Shown here one piece after another: positions 23,219 through 31,590 of a DNA stretch of 45,166 bases. The stretch comes from JACRAO01 sp964490895 (GTDB lineage: Bacteria; Bdellovibrionota; UBA1018): the NCBI GenBank assembly GCA_964490895.1, contig CAZBEI010000113.1, positions 1 to 45,166 of the forward strand. The letters are read 5' to 3'. Both the position numbers and the translations under genes were made by a program. Below the pieces are notes generated by a model. That model had not been told where the DNA came from. It was given only the letters and a program-made list of their open reading frames with translations, and ran no database searches. Positions within the stretch are counted from its first letter, which is position 1, and every line of letters begins with the position of its first letter.

Positions 23219-23881
23219 TTGGCCAGTGATAAAATCTTCATCGCTATTGCAGGCAACATTGGAACTGGTAAAACAACTTTGACGCAACTTTTATCCCAGC
23301 GATTTGCTTGGAATGCTCATTTCGAATCTGTTGCAGACAATCCATACCTTGTGGATTTTTATACCGACATGAGTCGTTGGTCCTTTCCTTTACAAATTTA
23401 TTTTCTCAATAACCGCTTTAAGGCACATCAAAAAATCTCTCAGGGAACCGACAGTTCAATCCAGGATCGCAGTATTTATGAGGACGCCAATATATTTGCC
23501 AGAAATCTCTATGAACAAGGCAAGATGGAAAAAAGAGATTATAAAAACTACTTAGAACTTTACCATGTCATGTGTGATTTTTTATCTCCGCCGGACGTCA
23601 TTTTATACCTTAGAAAATCTCTCCCCAAACTTAAAGAACGGATTGCGTTACGAGGACGCAGTTATGAAAAGGGGATTTCTGACGATTATCTGACAAATTT
23701 AAACTGTTATTATGATGAATGGATGGGAAACTACACCGCTGGAAAAAAACTCATTATCAATAGCGACACCCTTGACTTTTTGAATAATCCAAATGATTTC
23801 AATGTCTTAACTCAAACGCTACTGGGTGCTTTGGACCAGCGCGATCTTTATCTCGAAAACCAAGTCTTATCTTTAGCTTAA
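23219..23881 (+). CDS. Deoxynucleoside kinase
   Basis: This 220-residue cytosolic kinase phosphorylates deoxynucleosides for salvage. The P loop is IAIAGNIGTGKTTL, the substrate Glu region is HFESVADNPYL, DRSIYEDANIFA is the DRS motif, and LRKSLPKLKERIALRGRSYEKGI is the Arg-rich lid. The start is TTG at 23219, supported by GGGGGTGA at the proper distance. No other in-frame start precedes the P loop closely. Specificity among dA, dG and dC is not readable. Confidence 0.88.
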   Translation: MASDKIFIAIAGNIGTGKTTLTQLLSQRFAWNAHFESVADNPYLVDFYTDMSRWSFPLQIYFLNNRFKAHQKISQGTDSSIQDRSIYEDANIFARNLYEQGKMEKRDYKNYLELYHVMCDFLSPPDVILYLRKSLPKLKERIALRGRSYEKGISDDYLTNLNCYYDEWMGNYTAGKKLIINSDTLDFLNNPNDFNVLTQTLLGALDQRDLYLENQVLSLA

Positions 23882-23890
23882 GTTCATTTT

Positions 23891-23924
23891 TAAATCTCCG
23901 AGAAGGGTAATGTGGGGAGATTTA
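23891..23924 (+). promoter_or_regulatory. Hairpin covering the LysM gene ribosome site
   Basis: TAAATCTCC (23891-23899) pairs perfectly with GGAGATTTA (23916-23924) across a 16-base loop. The right arm contains the GGAGA ribosome site of the LysM lipoprotein, 8 bases before its ATG. The fold would hide the site, suggesting translational control or a role as a structural end of the kinase transcript. Confidence 0.5.
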
Positions 23925-23928
23925 GAGT

Positions 23929-24705
23929 ATGAAAAAAATCCAGTTTATTGCATTTATGTTATTTATTATTGGAGCATGGGGATGTTCGACTTCAAAGAAA
24001 ACAGAACTATCCGAGTCCGAAGACATCCTGCCAGGAGACACCCCAGCTGCAACAGAAGCTCAAACAGACGCAATTCCAGCGCCAGCTACACCTGAGCCAC
24101 TAAAAGAAGAAGCTCCTCAGAGCGCCACCACCACGCCAGCAGCGGAACCCGCAGCTGAGGAACCTGCAAACGTGTCTTCGACAGCCACTGGCACAGGAGA
24201 CTATCAAGAATACACTGTGCAAGCAGGAGACACCCTCATGAAAATTGCTTTCGAAACCTATGGGGATCTCTTTGCATGGAATAAAATTTATGACCTTAAT
24301 AAAGATAAAATTTCTAACCCAAACTCTATTTCAAAAGGGATCGTACTAAAATTTGACAAACCAGCCGCCCCCATCTCTATCGAAAAAAATGGGGACAAAT
24401 ACCTCATTAAAAAAGGCGATACTCTAGTGATCATTTCTGATGACGTCTATGCAACTAAAGCAAAGTGGAAAAAACTTTGGGAAAATAATAAACAACTTAT
24501 CCGAGATCCCAATAAAATTTTTGCGGGCTTTTATCTCTATTACACAATGACGCCAGAGGAAAAGGAATACCGACAATTACATGACACAAAACCTGCACCC
24601 TTGGCTCAAACCACACCCGCTGACACTGCAAGTGCTGTCGCTCCATCCGGCACAACTCCAGCCGTACCTATGGATGACTTAACTCGTAATCCGGCCCATA
24701 ACTGA
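23929..24705 (+). CDS. LysM-domain lipoprotein
   Basis: This 258-residue envelope protein has a signal ending GAWG-Cys19. An Ala/Pro/Thr/Glu-rich spacer runs to about residue 90, then come two LysM-like peptidoglycan-binding modules: EYTVQAGDTLMKIAFETYGDLFAWNKIYDLN and KYLIKKGDTLVIISDDVYATKAKWKKLWENN. A second low-complexity tail closes the protein. It probably links the outer membrane or periplasm to the wall (inference). No catalytic domain is seen. Its end overlaps the convergent methyltransferase gene by 27 bases. Confidence 0.85.
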   Translation: MKKIQFIAFMLFIIGAWGCSTSKKTELSESEDILPGDTPAATEAQTDAIPAPATPEPLKEEAPQSATTTPAAEPAAEEPANVSSTATGTGDYQEYTVQAGDTLMKIAFETYGDLFAWNKIYDLNKDKISNPNSISKGIVLKFDKPAAPISIEKNGDKYLIKKGDTLVIISDDVYATKAKWKKLWENNKQLIRDPNKIFAGFYLYYTMTPEEKEYRQLHDTKPAPLAQTTPADTASAVAPSGTTPAVPMDDLTRNPAHN

Positions 24706-25290
24706 AAGGTAGATCCCAGCTGCTACAGAAACATTGAGAGAACCTACTTGTCCATGAGATGGAATCTGGCTCATCACATCGCAAGACTCTAAAATAAGCC
24801 GGCGAATACCTTTTTCTTCGTTTCCAAAAACAATGAGCCAATGTCGATCTTTTGGAATTTCAAAAAGGCTATCCCCTTCGTGTTCAGTAGTCCCCAAAAC
24901 CCAAATTCCTGCATTTTTAGCAAACTTAAGTGCTTCGCGTAAACTTTTTACAATACAAAAAGGTACATGCTCTACCCCACCCGAAGCGACATCGTAAACA
25001 ACAGAGGTCATCGGAGCCGAACGCTCATCAGTCAATAAAATTCCATGGGCTCCGAAAAAGGCGGCACTTCTAAAAATCGCTCCTACATTCCTTGGGTCCT
25101 GAAGTGAATCTAAAGCAAGCCAAACCCCTCCCTTTGACTCAGAGTTTTGGATTGGAGAAAAAATTTCGTCTAGGGTCACACTCTTTTTTTCTTGGACAAT
25201 GGCAGTTCCAGATTGCAATTTTCTGGCCTCTTTAGGACGTGCCTTGAGAGCTGCTGCAATGCTATGAGGGTTTGTTAAAGTCAGTGCCAT
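24679..25290 (-). CDS. TrmH/RlmB-type RNA 2'-O-methyltransferase, short form
   Basis: This 203-residue SPOUT methyltransferase carries the three trefoil-knot motifs: LDSLQDPRNVGAIFRSAAFFGA, WLIVFGNEEKGIRRLI and IPSHGQVGSLNVSVAAGIYL. The N-terminal RNA-binding domain is cut to about 50 residues, against roughly 80 in RlmB (PHSIAAALKARPKEARKLQ joins almost directly to the linker). The likely target is 23S rRNA G2251 if it is RlmB, but a tRNA target is possible. No ribosome site is visible before the ATG; an arm of a long inverted repeat ends 8 bases upstream. Confidence 0.82.
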   Translation of the reverse strand: MALTLTNPHSIAAALKARPKEARKLQSGTAIVQEKKSVTLDEIFSPIQNSESKGGVWLALDSLQDPRNVGAIFRSAAFFGAHGILLTDERSAPMTSVVYDVASGGVEHVPFCIVKSLREALKFAKNAGIWVLGTTEHEGDSLFEIPKDRHWLIVFGNEEKGIRRLILESCDVMSQIPSHGQVGSLNVSVAAGIYLSVMGRITS

Positions 25291-25297
25291 TAAATAC

Positions 25298-25394
25298 AGT
25301 GAGTAGCACAGTTTAGTTAGTTTTTTTGGAAATATTTTTCTACTTAAGATAAAAAAGTATTAGAAAAAAACTGACTCAAACTGTGCTACTCACT
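25298..25394. repeat. Long inverted repeat joining the pyrF end and methyltransferase start
   Basis: AGTGAGTAGCACAGTTT (25298-25314) is the exact complement of 25378-25394. After a one-base bulge the arms continue AGT, a mismatch, and AG plus seven T against the matching A run: about 29 paired bases in total, enclosing an AT-rich loop of roughly 36 bases. The right arm includes the last codons and stop of pyrF. In the minus-strand transcript it would form a very stable hairpin between pyrF and the methyltransferase gene, possibly a terminator or RNA-processing site. Confidence 0.9.
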
Positions 25395-26096
25395 AATATC
25401 TTTTAAAATAGCCTCTGCAATCTCGCGTGGATTTTCGGCTTGGGTAATTGGGCGACCAACCACAATGGCATCGGCTCCAGCCTGATGTGCCTCTTTGGGA
25501 GTCACTACACGTGATTGATCGAAAACCTGAGTCCCTGGCGGACGTATTCCAGGGGTCACCAAAAAAAGCTCAGGATTATTTTTCCGAATTGCTGCAAGCT
25601 CTAAAGCAGAACAAACGACGCCATCTACACCCCAAAGCCTGGCACAGGCGACCAACCCAGTGACAGCATCTGTAATCTGGGATATTTTCCCACTCAAGGC
25701 CTGGCTGACCTCCGCCCAAAGTTTTGCATCAAAAGAAGTGAGAACGCTCACCCCCAATATTTTAGGGCGATTGTTTCCAAAAGATTGAAGTTCTTTTAGG
25801 GTCTCTTGAAACATGGCCCTTCCACCAGTCAAATGCATTGTCAAAAAATCTATATCAAGAGCAGCCATTTGCATTGCTGCTTTCCCCACGGTCGCTGGAA
25901 TGTCATGGAGCTTCAGGTCTAAAAAAACTCTCTGTTTTTTACTTTTTAACTCTTGCACAACCTCTGGGCCACCCCTTAAAAAGAGCTCAAAACCGACTTT
26001 GTAAATTAGGGGTAGGCCTTTTAGCTCCTTTACTAATGCAAAAGCTCGAGTGGCCTCAGAATAATCGAGCGCGACAATGAGTTCTGTTTTTCTCAT
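25386..26096 (-). CDS. pyrF: Orotidine 5'-phosphate decarboxylase
   Basis: This 236-residue TIM-barrel enzyme makes UMP. Marks are ELIVALDYSE, YKVGFELFLRGG, the catalytic FLDLKLHDIPATV with its Lys-Asp pair, LTMHLTGG, GVSVLTS, LVTPGIRPPG and AIVVGRPITQA. I chose ATG 26096, one base after the proS stop (TGA-G-ATG); an upstream in-frame start at 26114 would only add residues inside proS. The last codons form one arm of the long inverted repeat. Confidence 0.94.
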   Translation of the reverse strand: MRKTELIVALDYSEATRAFALVKELKGLPLIYKVGFELFLRGGPEVVQELKSKKQRVFLDLKLHDIPATVGKAAMQMAALDIDFLTMHLTGGRAMFQETLKELQSFGNNRPKILGVSVLTSFDAKLWAEVSQALSGKISQITDAVTGLVACARLWGVDGVVCSALELAAIRKNNPELFLVTPGIRPPGTQVFDQSRVVTPKEAHQAGADAIVVGRPITQAENPREIAEAILKDISE

Positions 26097-26097
26097 C

Positions 26098-27555
26098 TCA
26101 GTAGCTCTTCGCAAAAATCGCCTGTATGGCTGGTTTTGTAGATTGGCACACCCCGCATTTTTCTTTCTCTGAAATTACGCTAAAATTTTGGTCCAAAGGT
26201 AGACTCCTGAGTGTGGCTTTTGTCTCTTCTTTTACTTGTGCTTCGCAAACAGGGTCCTGGCACCAAGGAAAAATAAAAAACCCGCCCCCAGACTCTAGAG
26301 ACTCTAACTTTTGCTTGAACTCAGTGTAAGAGCCCACTCTCTGCGTGTGGGCTTCTCTAAACTGACGGGCTTTTTCTAATAACTCCGTTTGCATCGAGTT
26401 TAATTTTTTTATGACAACAGCACTCAATCCGTCTACAGAGATGACCTCTTTTTGCTCTTGATCCCTGCGAGACAAGACCACTTGGTTTTTTTCTAGGTCT
26501 CTGGGACCTATTTCTATTCGAATGGGGATCCCAATCAACTCATACTCGTGAAATTTCCAACCCGGCTGTTTTGTCTCGTCCAAATCAACAAAGGTGCTAA
26601 TTCCCTGAGACCCGAGCTCCTCGGCGATTCTCTGGGAACTCTCAATCACTTTCGCCCTGGCCTGCGCATTAGAAAGAATAGGTACAATGACCACTTGAGT
26701 AGCTGCCAACCGAGGGGGCAAAACCAAGCCTTTGTCGTCGGAGTGGGTCATGATCACTCCTCCAATCAAACGGGTCGAAACTCCCCAGCTGGTTTGAAAA
26801 ACGAATTTTTCTTTTCCATCTTTATCTAAAAATCGAGTTCCAAAGGCCTGGGCAAAGTTCGAAGACAAATTATGCGACGTCCCTGCCTGCAGAGCTTTTC
26901 CATCTTGCATCATCGCTTCGATAGAGTAAGTTCTGAGCGCCCCTGCAAATTTTTCGTTCTCACTTTTAAGCCCCATAAAAACTGGGATTGCTAAAATTTC
27001 TTCGGCAAATTTTTGATAGAGCAGAGCCATTTGCCTTGTTTTTTCTTCGGCCTCTTCTAAGGTGCTATGACAAGTGTGACCCTCTTGCCATAAAAACTCA
27101 CTTGTACGCAAAAAAAGCTTTGTTTTCATTTCCCATCTCATAACATTGGCCCACTGATTGATGAGTAGGGGCAAATCTCGATATGACTGAATCCACTTGG
27201 TAAACATGCTGTTGATGATGGTTTCTGATGTTGGACGAATGACAAAACGCTCTTCTAACTCCTTGCCTCCTGCATAGGTCACCACTGCACACTGTGGCGC
27301 AAATCCCTCAACATGCTCGGCTTCTTTTTTTAAAAAACTCTCCGGAATTAAAAGTGGAAAATAAGCATTTTTGACGCCTGTTTTTTTAATTCTTTGATCT
27401 AATTCTGTTTGAATTTTCTCCCAAATCGAATACCCATTGGGACGAATGACCATGCACCCCTTGACGGGACTATAATCTGCAAGTTTAGCTTGCAAAACAA
27501 TGTCTTGGTACCACTGCGAAAAATCCTGAGCCCGAGGGGTGATCTTTTCTGCCAT
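26098..27555 (-). CDS. proS: Prolyl-tRNA synthetase, eukaryote/archaeal-like type
   Basis: The 485-residue class II synthetase charges tRNA-Pro. Motif 1 lies around GYSIWEKIQ, motif 2 is RWEMKTKLFLRTSEFLWQEGHT, and motif 3 is around GVSTRLIGGVIMTHSD. There is no editing insertion between motifs 2 and 3. The protein ends with the extra C-terminal zinc-type domain (CQDPVCEAQV and EKCGVCQ) and a terminal Ser-Tyr, all hallmarks of the eukaryote/archaeal-like form found in some bacteria. It lies between the NtrX-like gene, one base away, and pyrF. Confidence 0.94.
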   Translation of the reverse strand: MAEKITPRAQDFSQWYQDIVLQAKLADYSPVKGCMVIRPNGYSIWEKIQTELDQRIKKTGVKNAYFPLLIPESFLKKEAEHVEGFAPQCAVVTYAGGKELEERFVIRPTSETIINSMFTKWIQSYRDLPLLINQWANVMRWEMKTKLFLRTSEFLWQEGHTCHSTLEEAEEKTRQMALLYQKFAEEILAIPVFMGLKSENEKFAGALRTYSIEAMMQDGKALQAGTSHNLSSNFAQAFGTRFLDKDGKEKFVFQTSWGVSTRLIGGVIMTHSDDKGLVLPPRLAATQVVIVPILSNAQARAKVIESSQRIAEELGSQGISTFVDLDETKQPGWKFHEYELIGIPIRIEIGPRDLEKNQVVLSRRDQEQKEVISVDGLSAVVIKKLNSMQTELLEKARQFREAHTQRVGSYTEFKQKLESLESGGGFFIFPWCQDPVCEAQVKEETKATLRSLPLDQNFSVISEKEKCGVCQSTKPAIQAIFAKSY

Positions 27556-27556
27556 A

Positions 27557-28942
27557 TTAGATCTCTATCCCATAGGACTTAATCTTTCTATGCAAATGCG
27601 TTCTTTCAATGCCTAAAACATTGGCTGTTTTAGAGACATTTCCTTCCTGTTGCTTGAGTATTTTTAAAATAAATTGCTTTTCGAACTCCTGCCTAGCGTC
27701 TTTTAAACTATTGGGTAAACTGTTGGGCAAACTGCTGGGCAAACTTTCAGTGATGTTTTGTGATACTTTATCTTTCATGTTTTCCAACAACAAAGCCGCC
27801 CGAATGGGCTCAGATTCGTGATGGGGGTGATTTAAAATAACAACTCTTTCAATGAGGTTTTTTAATTCTCTCACGTTTCCAGGCCAAGGATAAGTCAACA
27901 AAACATCCATGGCCTCTGCCGTCAACTCCCGCTTGCTCCTTTGATAGGATTTCGAAAATTCATCAAGGAAGTAGCTGGCCAGCAGAGGGATATCTTCCTG
28001 TCTCTCTCTCAAAGGGGCAACATGGATGGGGATGACATTGAGACGATAGAACAAGTCCTCACGAAAAGCACCGTACTCGATCTCTGTTTTTAAATCCTTA
28101 TTGGTAGCTGCAATCACTCGCACATCCACGGAGATGGTTTCAGAGCCTCCCACTCTTTCGAATTTTTGTTCCTGTAAAATTCTTAAAATCTTGGCTTGAG
28201 TTTTGAGAGACATATCTCCAATTTCGTCTAAAAATAAGGTCCCTCCATGTGCCAAATAAAACTTCCCACGCCTGAGCTGTGTGGCCCCTGTAAAAGCGCC
28301 TTTTTCATGTCCAAAGAGCTCACTTTCAATGAGCTCTTCTGGGATCGCTGCACAATTGACGGTAATAAAAGGTTTGAGATAGCGTCGTGAGTGAGCATGA
28401 ATGCTGTGGGCTACTAATTCTTTTCCGGTGCCATTTTCTCCCGTAATAAGAACAGAACCCGTGGTGGGCGCTACCTTTTCAATCAGTTCATGAATTTGTT
28501 GTATAACAAGGCTATGCCCAACTAAAAGTTTTGTTTTTTCGACTTGCTTTCTTAAGGCTTGATTTTCTCTGGTCAACTCTGTCAAGCTCCAAGCGTTTTG
28601 TAAAATCACGAGAAGCTTTTCTAAAGAAAGCGGTTTTTCGATGAAATCAAATGCCCCAAGCTTGGTAGCTTTTACAGCTGTTTCGATCGTTCCATGTCCA
28701 GACATCATCAGGACAATGAGTTGAGGATATTCTGCCTTAATGAGTTTTAGAACTTCGAGGCCGTCCATATCCTCCATCCAGATATCGAGTAAAACAGCAT
28801 CAAAATTGGATTTTCGAAGTATTTCTAGCCCCTCTTTTCCAGAGCTCGCACTGCTCACACGATACCCCTCGTCATTTAAGGCACCCCCCAAAGACGTGCG
28901 GATCGAAGCTTCGTCATCAACAACTAATAGAGAACGTTGCAT
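27557..28942 (-). CDS. ntrX: NtrX-like sigma-54-dependent response regulator
   Basis: The 461 residues comprise a receiver domain (acid pocket Asp9/Asp10, phosphoacceptor Asp53, Lys103), an AAA+ domain (Walker A GENGTGKE at 168-175, the sigma-54-contacting GAFTGA at 215-220, LFLDEIGDM as Walker B) and a C-terminal Fis-type helix-turn-helix (NVSKTANVLGIERTHLHRKIKSYGI) similar to NtrX. A linker before the HTH is a tandem SLPN/SLPS repeat. It follows the NtrY-like kinase by 6 bases. With GAFTGA intact it should activate sigma-54 promoters. Confidence 0.9.
   Translation of the reverse strand: MQRSLLVVDDEASIRTSLGGALNDEGYRVSSASSGKEGLEILRKSNFDAVLLDIWMEDMDGLEVLKLIKAEYPQLIVLMMSGHGTIETAVKATKLGAFDFIEKPLSLEKLLVILQNAWSLTELTRENQALRKQVEKTKLLVGHSLVIQQIHELIEKVAPTTGSVLITGENGTGKELVAHSIHAHSRRYLKPFITVNCAAIPEELIESELFGHEKGAFTGATQLRRGKFYLAHGGTLFLDEIGDMSLKTQAKILRILQEQKFERVGGSETISVDVRVIAATNKDLKTEIEYGAFREDLFYRLNVIPIHVAPLRERQEDIPLLASYFLDEFSKSYQRSKRELTAEAMDVLLTYPWPGNVRELKNLIERVVILNHPHHESEPIRAALLLENMKDKVSQNITESLPSSLPNSLPNSLKDARQEFEKQFILKILKQQEGNVSKTANVLGIERTHLHRKIKSYGIEI
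27705..27745. repeat. 12-base tandem repeat in the NtrX-like linker
   Basis: Three near-identical 12-base units (AAACTGTTGGGC type) plus a partial fourth lie in frame. On the minus strand they encode successive SLPN/SLPS tetrapeptides between the AAA+ and DNA-binding domains. Being a multiple of three, unit gain or loss would change linker length without breaking the frame. Confidence 0.85.
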
Positions 28943-28948
28943 AAAGAG

Positions 28949-31234
28949 CTAAATACCTCTTCGGGTGGGAAGTTCAATGAAAAACTGTGTCCCTTCGGCC
29001 AACGCTGAGGTGACCCGGATGAACCCGTCATGATCATTGATAATTCTTTTAATAATAGCTAAACCCAAACCTGTCCCGCCAGTTTTAGTAGAAAAATAGG
29101 GTTCAAAGACCCTTTCTTTGGTTTCATCATCCATTCCTAAACCGTTGTCTTTCACGAGGATCACGGCAATCCCCAAAATACCATTATAATGAGTTTCAAT
29201 TCGAACAGCCCCGATATTCCTTACCTTGATATCTTCTGTGGATGGAGTCAGAGCCGAGATGGCATTGTCTAAGAGATTGATGAGGACTCGCTTGATTTGA
29301 TCTCTGTCAAAATCAAAAATCGGCAATTTAGAATCGGTATCAAACTCAAATAAAACTTCGGGATGAGCTTGCTTAAAAAGGACAACAACTTCGTTTAAGG
29401 CTTGATTGAGGTCATGAGGCGCAAGAGTGGCCACAGGAAATCGTGCAAAATTAGAAAATTCGTTGACGAGTTCTTTCATTTCGTCCACATGTTTAATGAT
29501 GGTGTCCGTGCATTCCTTGAGCAAAGAGTTATCAAAACTTTTGGAATAACCCAATCTTCTCTGAAGTCTTTGTGCTGAAAGCTTGATCGGTGTCAGGGGA
29601 TTTTTAATTTCGTGTGCAATCCTTCTGGCCACTTCTCTCCAAGCGGCCTCTCTTTGGGCTTTGATCAAATGAGTGAGCTCATCGATCACCACCACTGCAC
29701 CCCACGGTTGCGTTTGACCACTTTCACAAAGTGGGGTGGCCACAGAAGCCAAGGCTTTAGTTTTGTCTCCCACCGTGTAGTTCCACTGATCCACCTGTGG
29801 ACCCTCCTGATGAGAACGTGACTCAAGAGCGGTGCGCGTTAAATTTAAAAGAATCCCTGCATCCCCATGAAAAATATCATCAGCTCTTTTGCCTAATGCA
29901 TCCTGAATTGGAATTTCTAAAATTTGCGAAACGGCTCGATTAAAAGTGGTCACAAACCGATCTCTTTCGACCACAATCACTCCTGTTCCAACATTGGAGA
30001 GAACGGTCTCGAGTTGCATTCTACGTTTTTCTAAATCCAAGGTCGCTTGAGTGAGTCTTTCTCGATTATCTTTGAGATCCCGAGTCATTTTATTAAAGGA
30101 GTCCACTAAAACATCGATTTCGTCATGACCTGCACCCGAAATAGAGACATCTAAGTTTCCAGAACCCACTGCTTGCGCACCGTAAACCAGTCTCTCTAGA
30201 GGAACGGTCAATTCTTTTGCTAAAAACAAACCCACCCAAATGGCCACAAAAATTATAACCAAAGTAATCATGATCAAGATCAGAAGATAAACAGTTTTCA
30301 TGGGATATTTGAGGGGATTGATGTCTTTGTAATCATCCGAAACACTCGCAATTTCGTCCACCTTGTTCACTAAACTCACTGGAATATAAGAATTCACAAC
30401 GAGGACTCCAAAGACTTTCTCCAAACTTGCACGCACAGGCACAAGGCAACGAATGAGGTCCCCTGCACCAATGTGCTGGATAATGGATTGCTTTTCGCCT
30501 AAAAATACTTTTTCTAAAATATCCAAAGAGAATCGAGGAAACTCCTCCGGCAACTCGGCCTTCACTCTTTGTGAAATCACTCGTTCATCAAATGGGCTAA
30601 AGTAAAACTCAACGGCATCCAAAGACAAAAGCTCTCTTTGGGTTTCTAGAAACGTTCCGATCCAAGGTGCCCACTTTTGATAGGGATCTTCTTGCTCTAA
30701 ATCTGGTTTTAACTTAATTTGTTGACTGATTCCTTTGGCCAAGTGGTCCGCAAAGTGCATGGCCATTGCCTCTGTATTTCTGTAATAGGTTTGTGTGATT
30801 TCTAAGGCAACATCAAGGGTGTTTTGAATTTTCAAAGAAAACCATTTATCAAAACTAGAATTAATGTAGAGGGCCGAAATGACGAACAAGACCAAGGTTG
30901 GAATGATAGAAATGGATAAAAACATGATAACAAGCTTGGTTTTAAGCCTTGCCCCTAAGACTTTTCGGCGGCGTTCGATGAAGAGTTTCCCAATATTTCT
31001 AAAAACTAGCCACACCAATCCAATGAGTATGATCAAATTGACATTCAGGAGACCAAAAAAGAAAATAGAATTCACAAAAGGGAGAGAGTTCGAAAGTTTA
31101 CTGAGTTTAAATTCGCCAAAAGTCAAAAAAACAAGGACGATAGAGAGCAGGACAATCGCAATCCACTCTTTTTTCCTCTTTTTAAACTCTTTCGAATCTA
31201 AGGGCGGCAACCCTAATGGAGCTCTTTTACTCAT
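28949..31234 (-). CDS. ntrY: NtrY-like membrane sensor histidine kinase
   Basis: The 761-residue protein has two or three N-terminal membrane segments (about 25-85 and 100-125), a periplasmic sensor region and another membrane segment near 320-345. Then come HAMP (ELTVPLERLVYGAQAVGSGNLDV), a PAS domain (VLSNVGTGVIVVERDRFV), HisKA with phospho-acceptor His541 (RRIAHEIKNPLTPIKLSAQRL) and an HATPase domain with N box LINLLDNAIS and G boxes KDNGLGMDD and GGTGLGLAI. The layout and AHEIKNPLTPI are typical of NtrY. Partner of the regulator 6 bases downstream; the signal is unknown. Confidence 0.9.
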   Translation of the reverse strand: MSKRAPLGLPPLDSKEFKKRKKEWIAIVLLSIVLVFLTFGEFKLSKLSNSLPFVNSIFFFGLLNVNLIILIGLVWLVFRNIGKLFIERRRKVLGARLKTKLVIMFLSISIIPTLVLFVISALYINSSFDKWFSLKIQNTLDVALEITQTYYRNTEAMAMHFADHLAKGISQQIKLKPDLEQEDPYQKWAPWIGTFLETQRELLSLDAVEFYFSPFDERVISQRVKAELPEEFPRFSLDILEKVFLGEKQSIIQHIGAGDLIRCLVPVRASLEKVFGVLVVNSYIPVSLVNKVDEIASVSDDYKDINPLKYPMKTVYLLILIMITLVIIFVAIWVGLFLAKELTVPLERLVYGAQAVGSGNLDVSISGAGHDEIDVLVDSFNKMTRDLKDNRERLTQATLDLEKRRMQLETVLSNVGTGVIVVERDRFVTTFNRAVSQILEIPIQDALGKRADDIFHGDAGILLNLTRTALESRSHQEGPQVDQWNYTVGDKTKALASVATPLCESGQTQPWGAVVVIDELTHLIKAQREAAWREVARRIAHEIKNPLTPIKLSAQRLQRRLGYSKSFDNSLLKECTDTIIKHVDEMKELVNEFSNFARFPVATLAPHDLNQALNEVVVLFKQAHPEVLFEFDTDSKLPIFDFDRDQIKRVLINLLDNAISALTPSTEDIKVRNIGAVRIETHYNGILGIAVILVKDNGLGMDDETKERVFEPYFSTKTGGTGLGLAIIKRIINDHDGFIRVTSALAEGTQFFIELPTRRGI

Positions 31235-31387
31235 CCCCTCTGCTTATCTTGCCGAGCTTTAGTCGTGCAAGGGCTTTAATTTTTAGATTTTCTTCACTTT
31301 TTACTGTGAAGATCACTGAAAAATCAACTTTTAGATCTGGCTCCAAACATTATTTTCAAAAATATTTTAAAATTTTTATTTCTTCTC

Positions 31388-31415
31388 TTGATCTCATCCA
31401 AAATCAATGTAACAT
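31388..31415 (+). promoter_or_regulatory. Candidate promoter of the Lys-rich microprotein
   Basis: TTGATC (31388-31393) and TAACAT (31410-31415) are spaced by 16 bases and lie about 50 bases before the ribosome site of the small gene. Both boxes deviate from consensus. Confidence 0.35.
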
Positions 31416-31468
31416 CAAAGGTAAGTGTTGCTATTGGATGGACACTTTATCAAATGGAGGAAATTACA

Positions 31469-31528
31469 ATGGCAAAAAAGAAAGCCAAAAAAAAGGCAAA
31501 AAAGAAAACATCAAAAAAGAAGAAATAG
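31469..31528 (+). CDS. 19-residue Lys-rich microprotein
   Basis: The frame MAKKKAKKKAKKKTSKKKK is preceded by a near-perfect ribosome site, GGAGG, 9 bases before the ATG. A classical terminator follows 26 bases after the TAG. A strong start signal plus a dedicated terminator make it a credible gene despite its size. The product is almost pure Lys/Ala and would bind nucleic acid or the ribosome, like the basic tails of histone H1-like proteins (inference). The alternative is a non-coding small RNA in which the coding look is accidental. A longer frame over the same bases lacks a ribosome site and is not credible. Confidence 0.6.
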   Translation: MAKKKAKKKAKKKTSKKKK

Positions 31529-31554
31529 TAGTAAGATTTTTTTGTTAGATGTAT

Positions 31555-31590
31555 AAAGGCTCTAGGCTTATCGCTTAGGGCCTTTTTTAT
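31555..31590 (+). terminator. Rho-independent terminator after the microprotein
   Basis: AAAGGCTCTA (31555-31564) pairs with TAGGGCCTTT (31576-31585) with one G-T wobble, followed by a T run. The tail of the stem coincides with the stop codon region of pyrD on the other strand, so it may also slow transcription coming from there. Confidence 0.8.

Noticed and set aside
31216..31548. 110-codon frame running over the Lys-rich microprotein
   Set aside because: It starts within the NtrY-like gene without a ribosome site, is of odd composition, and is out of frame with the GGAGG-led 19-codon frame.
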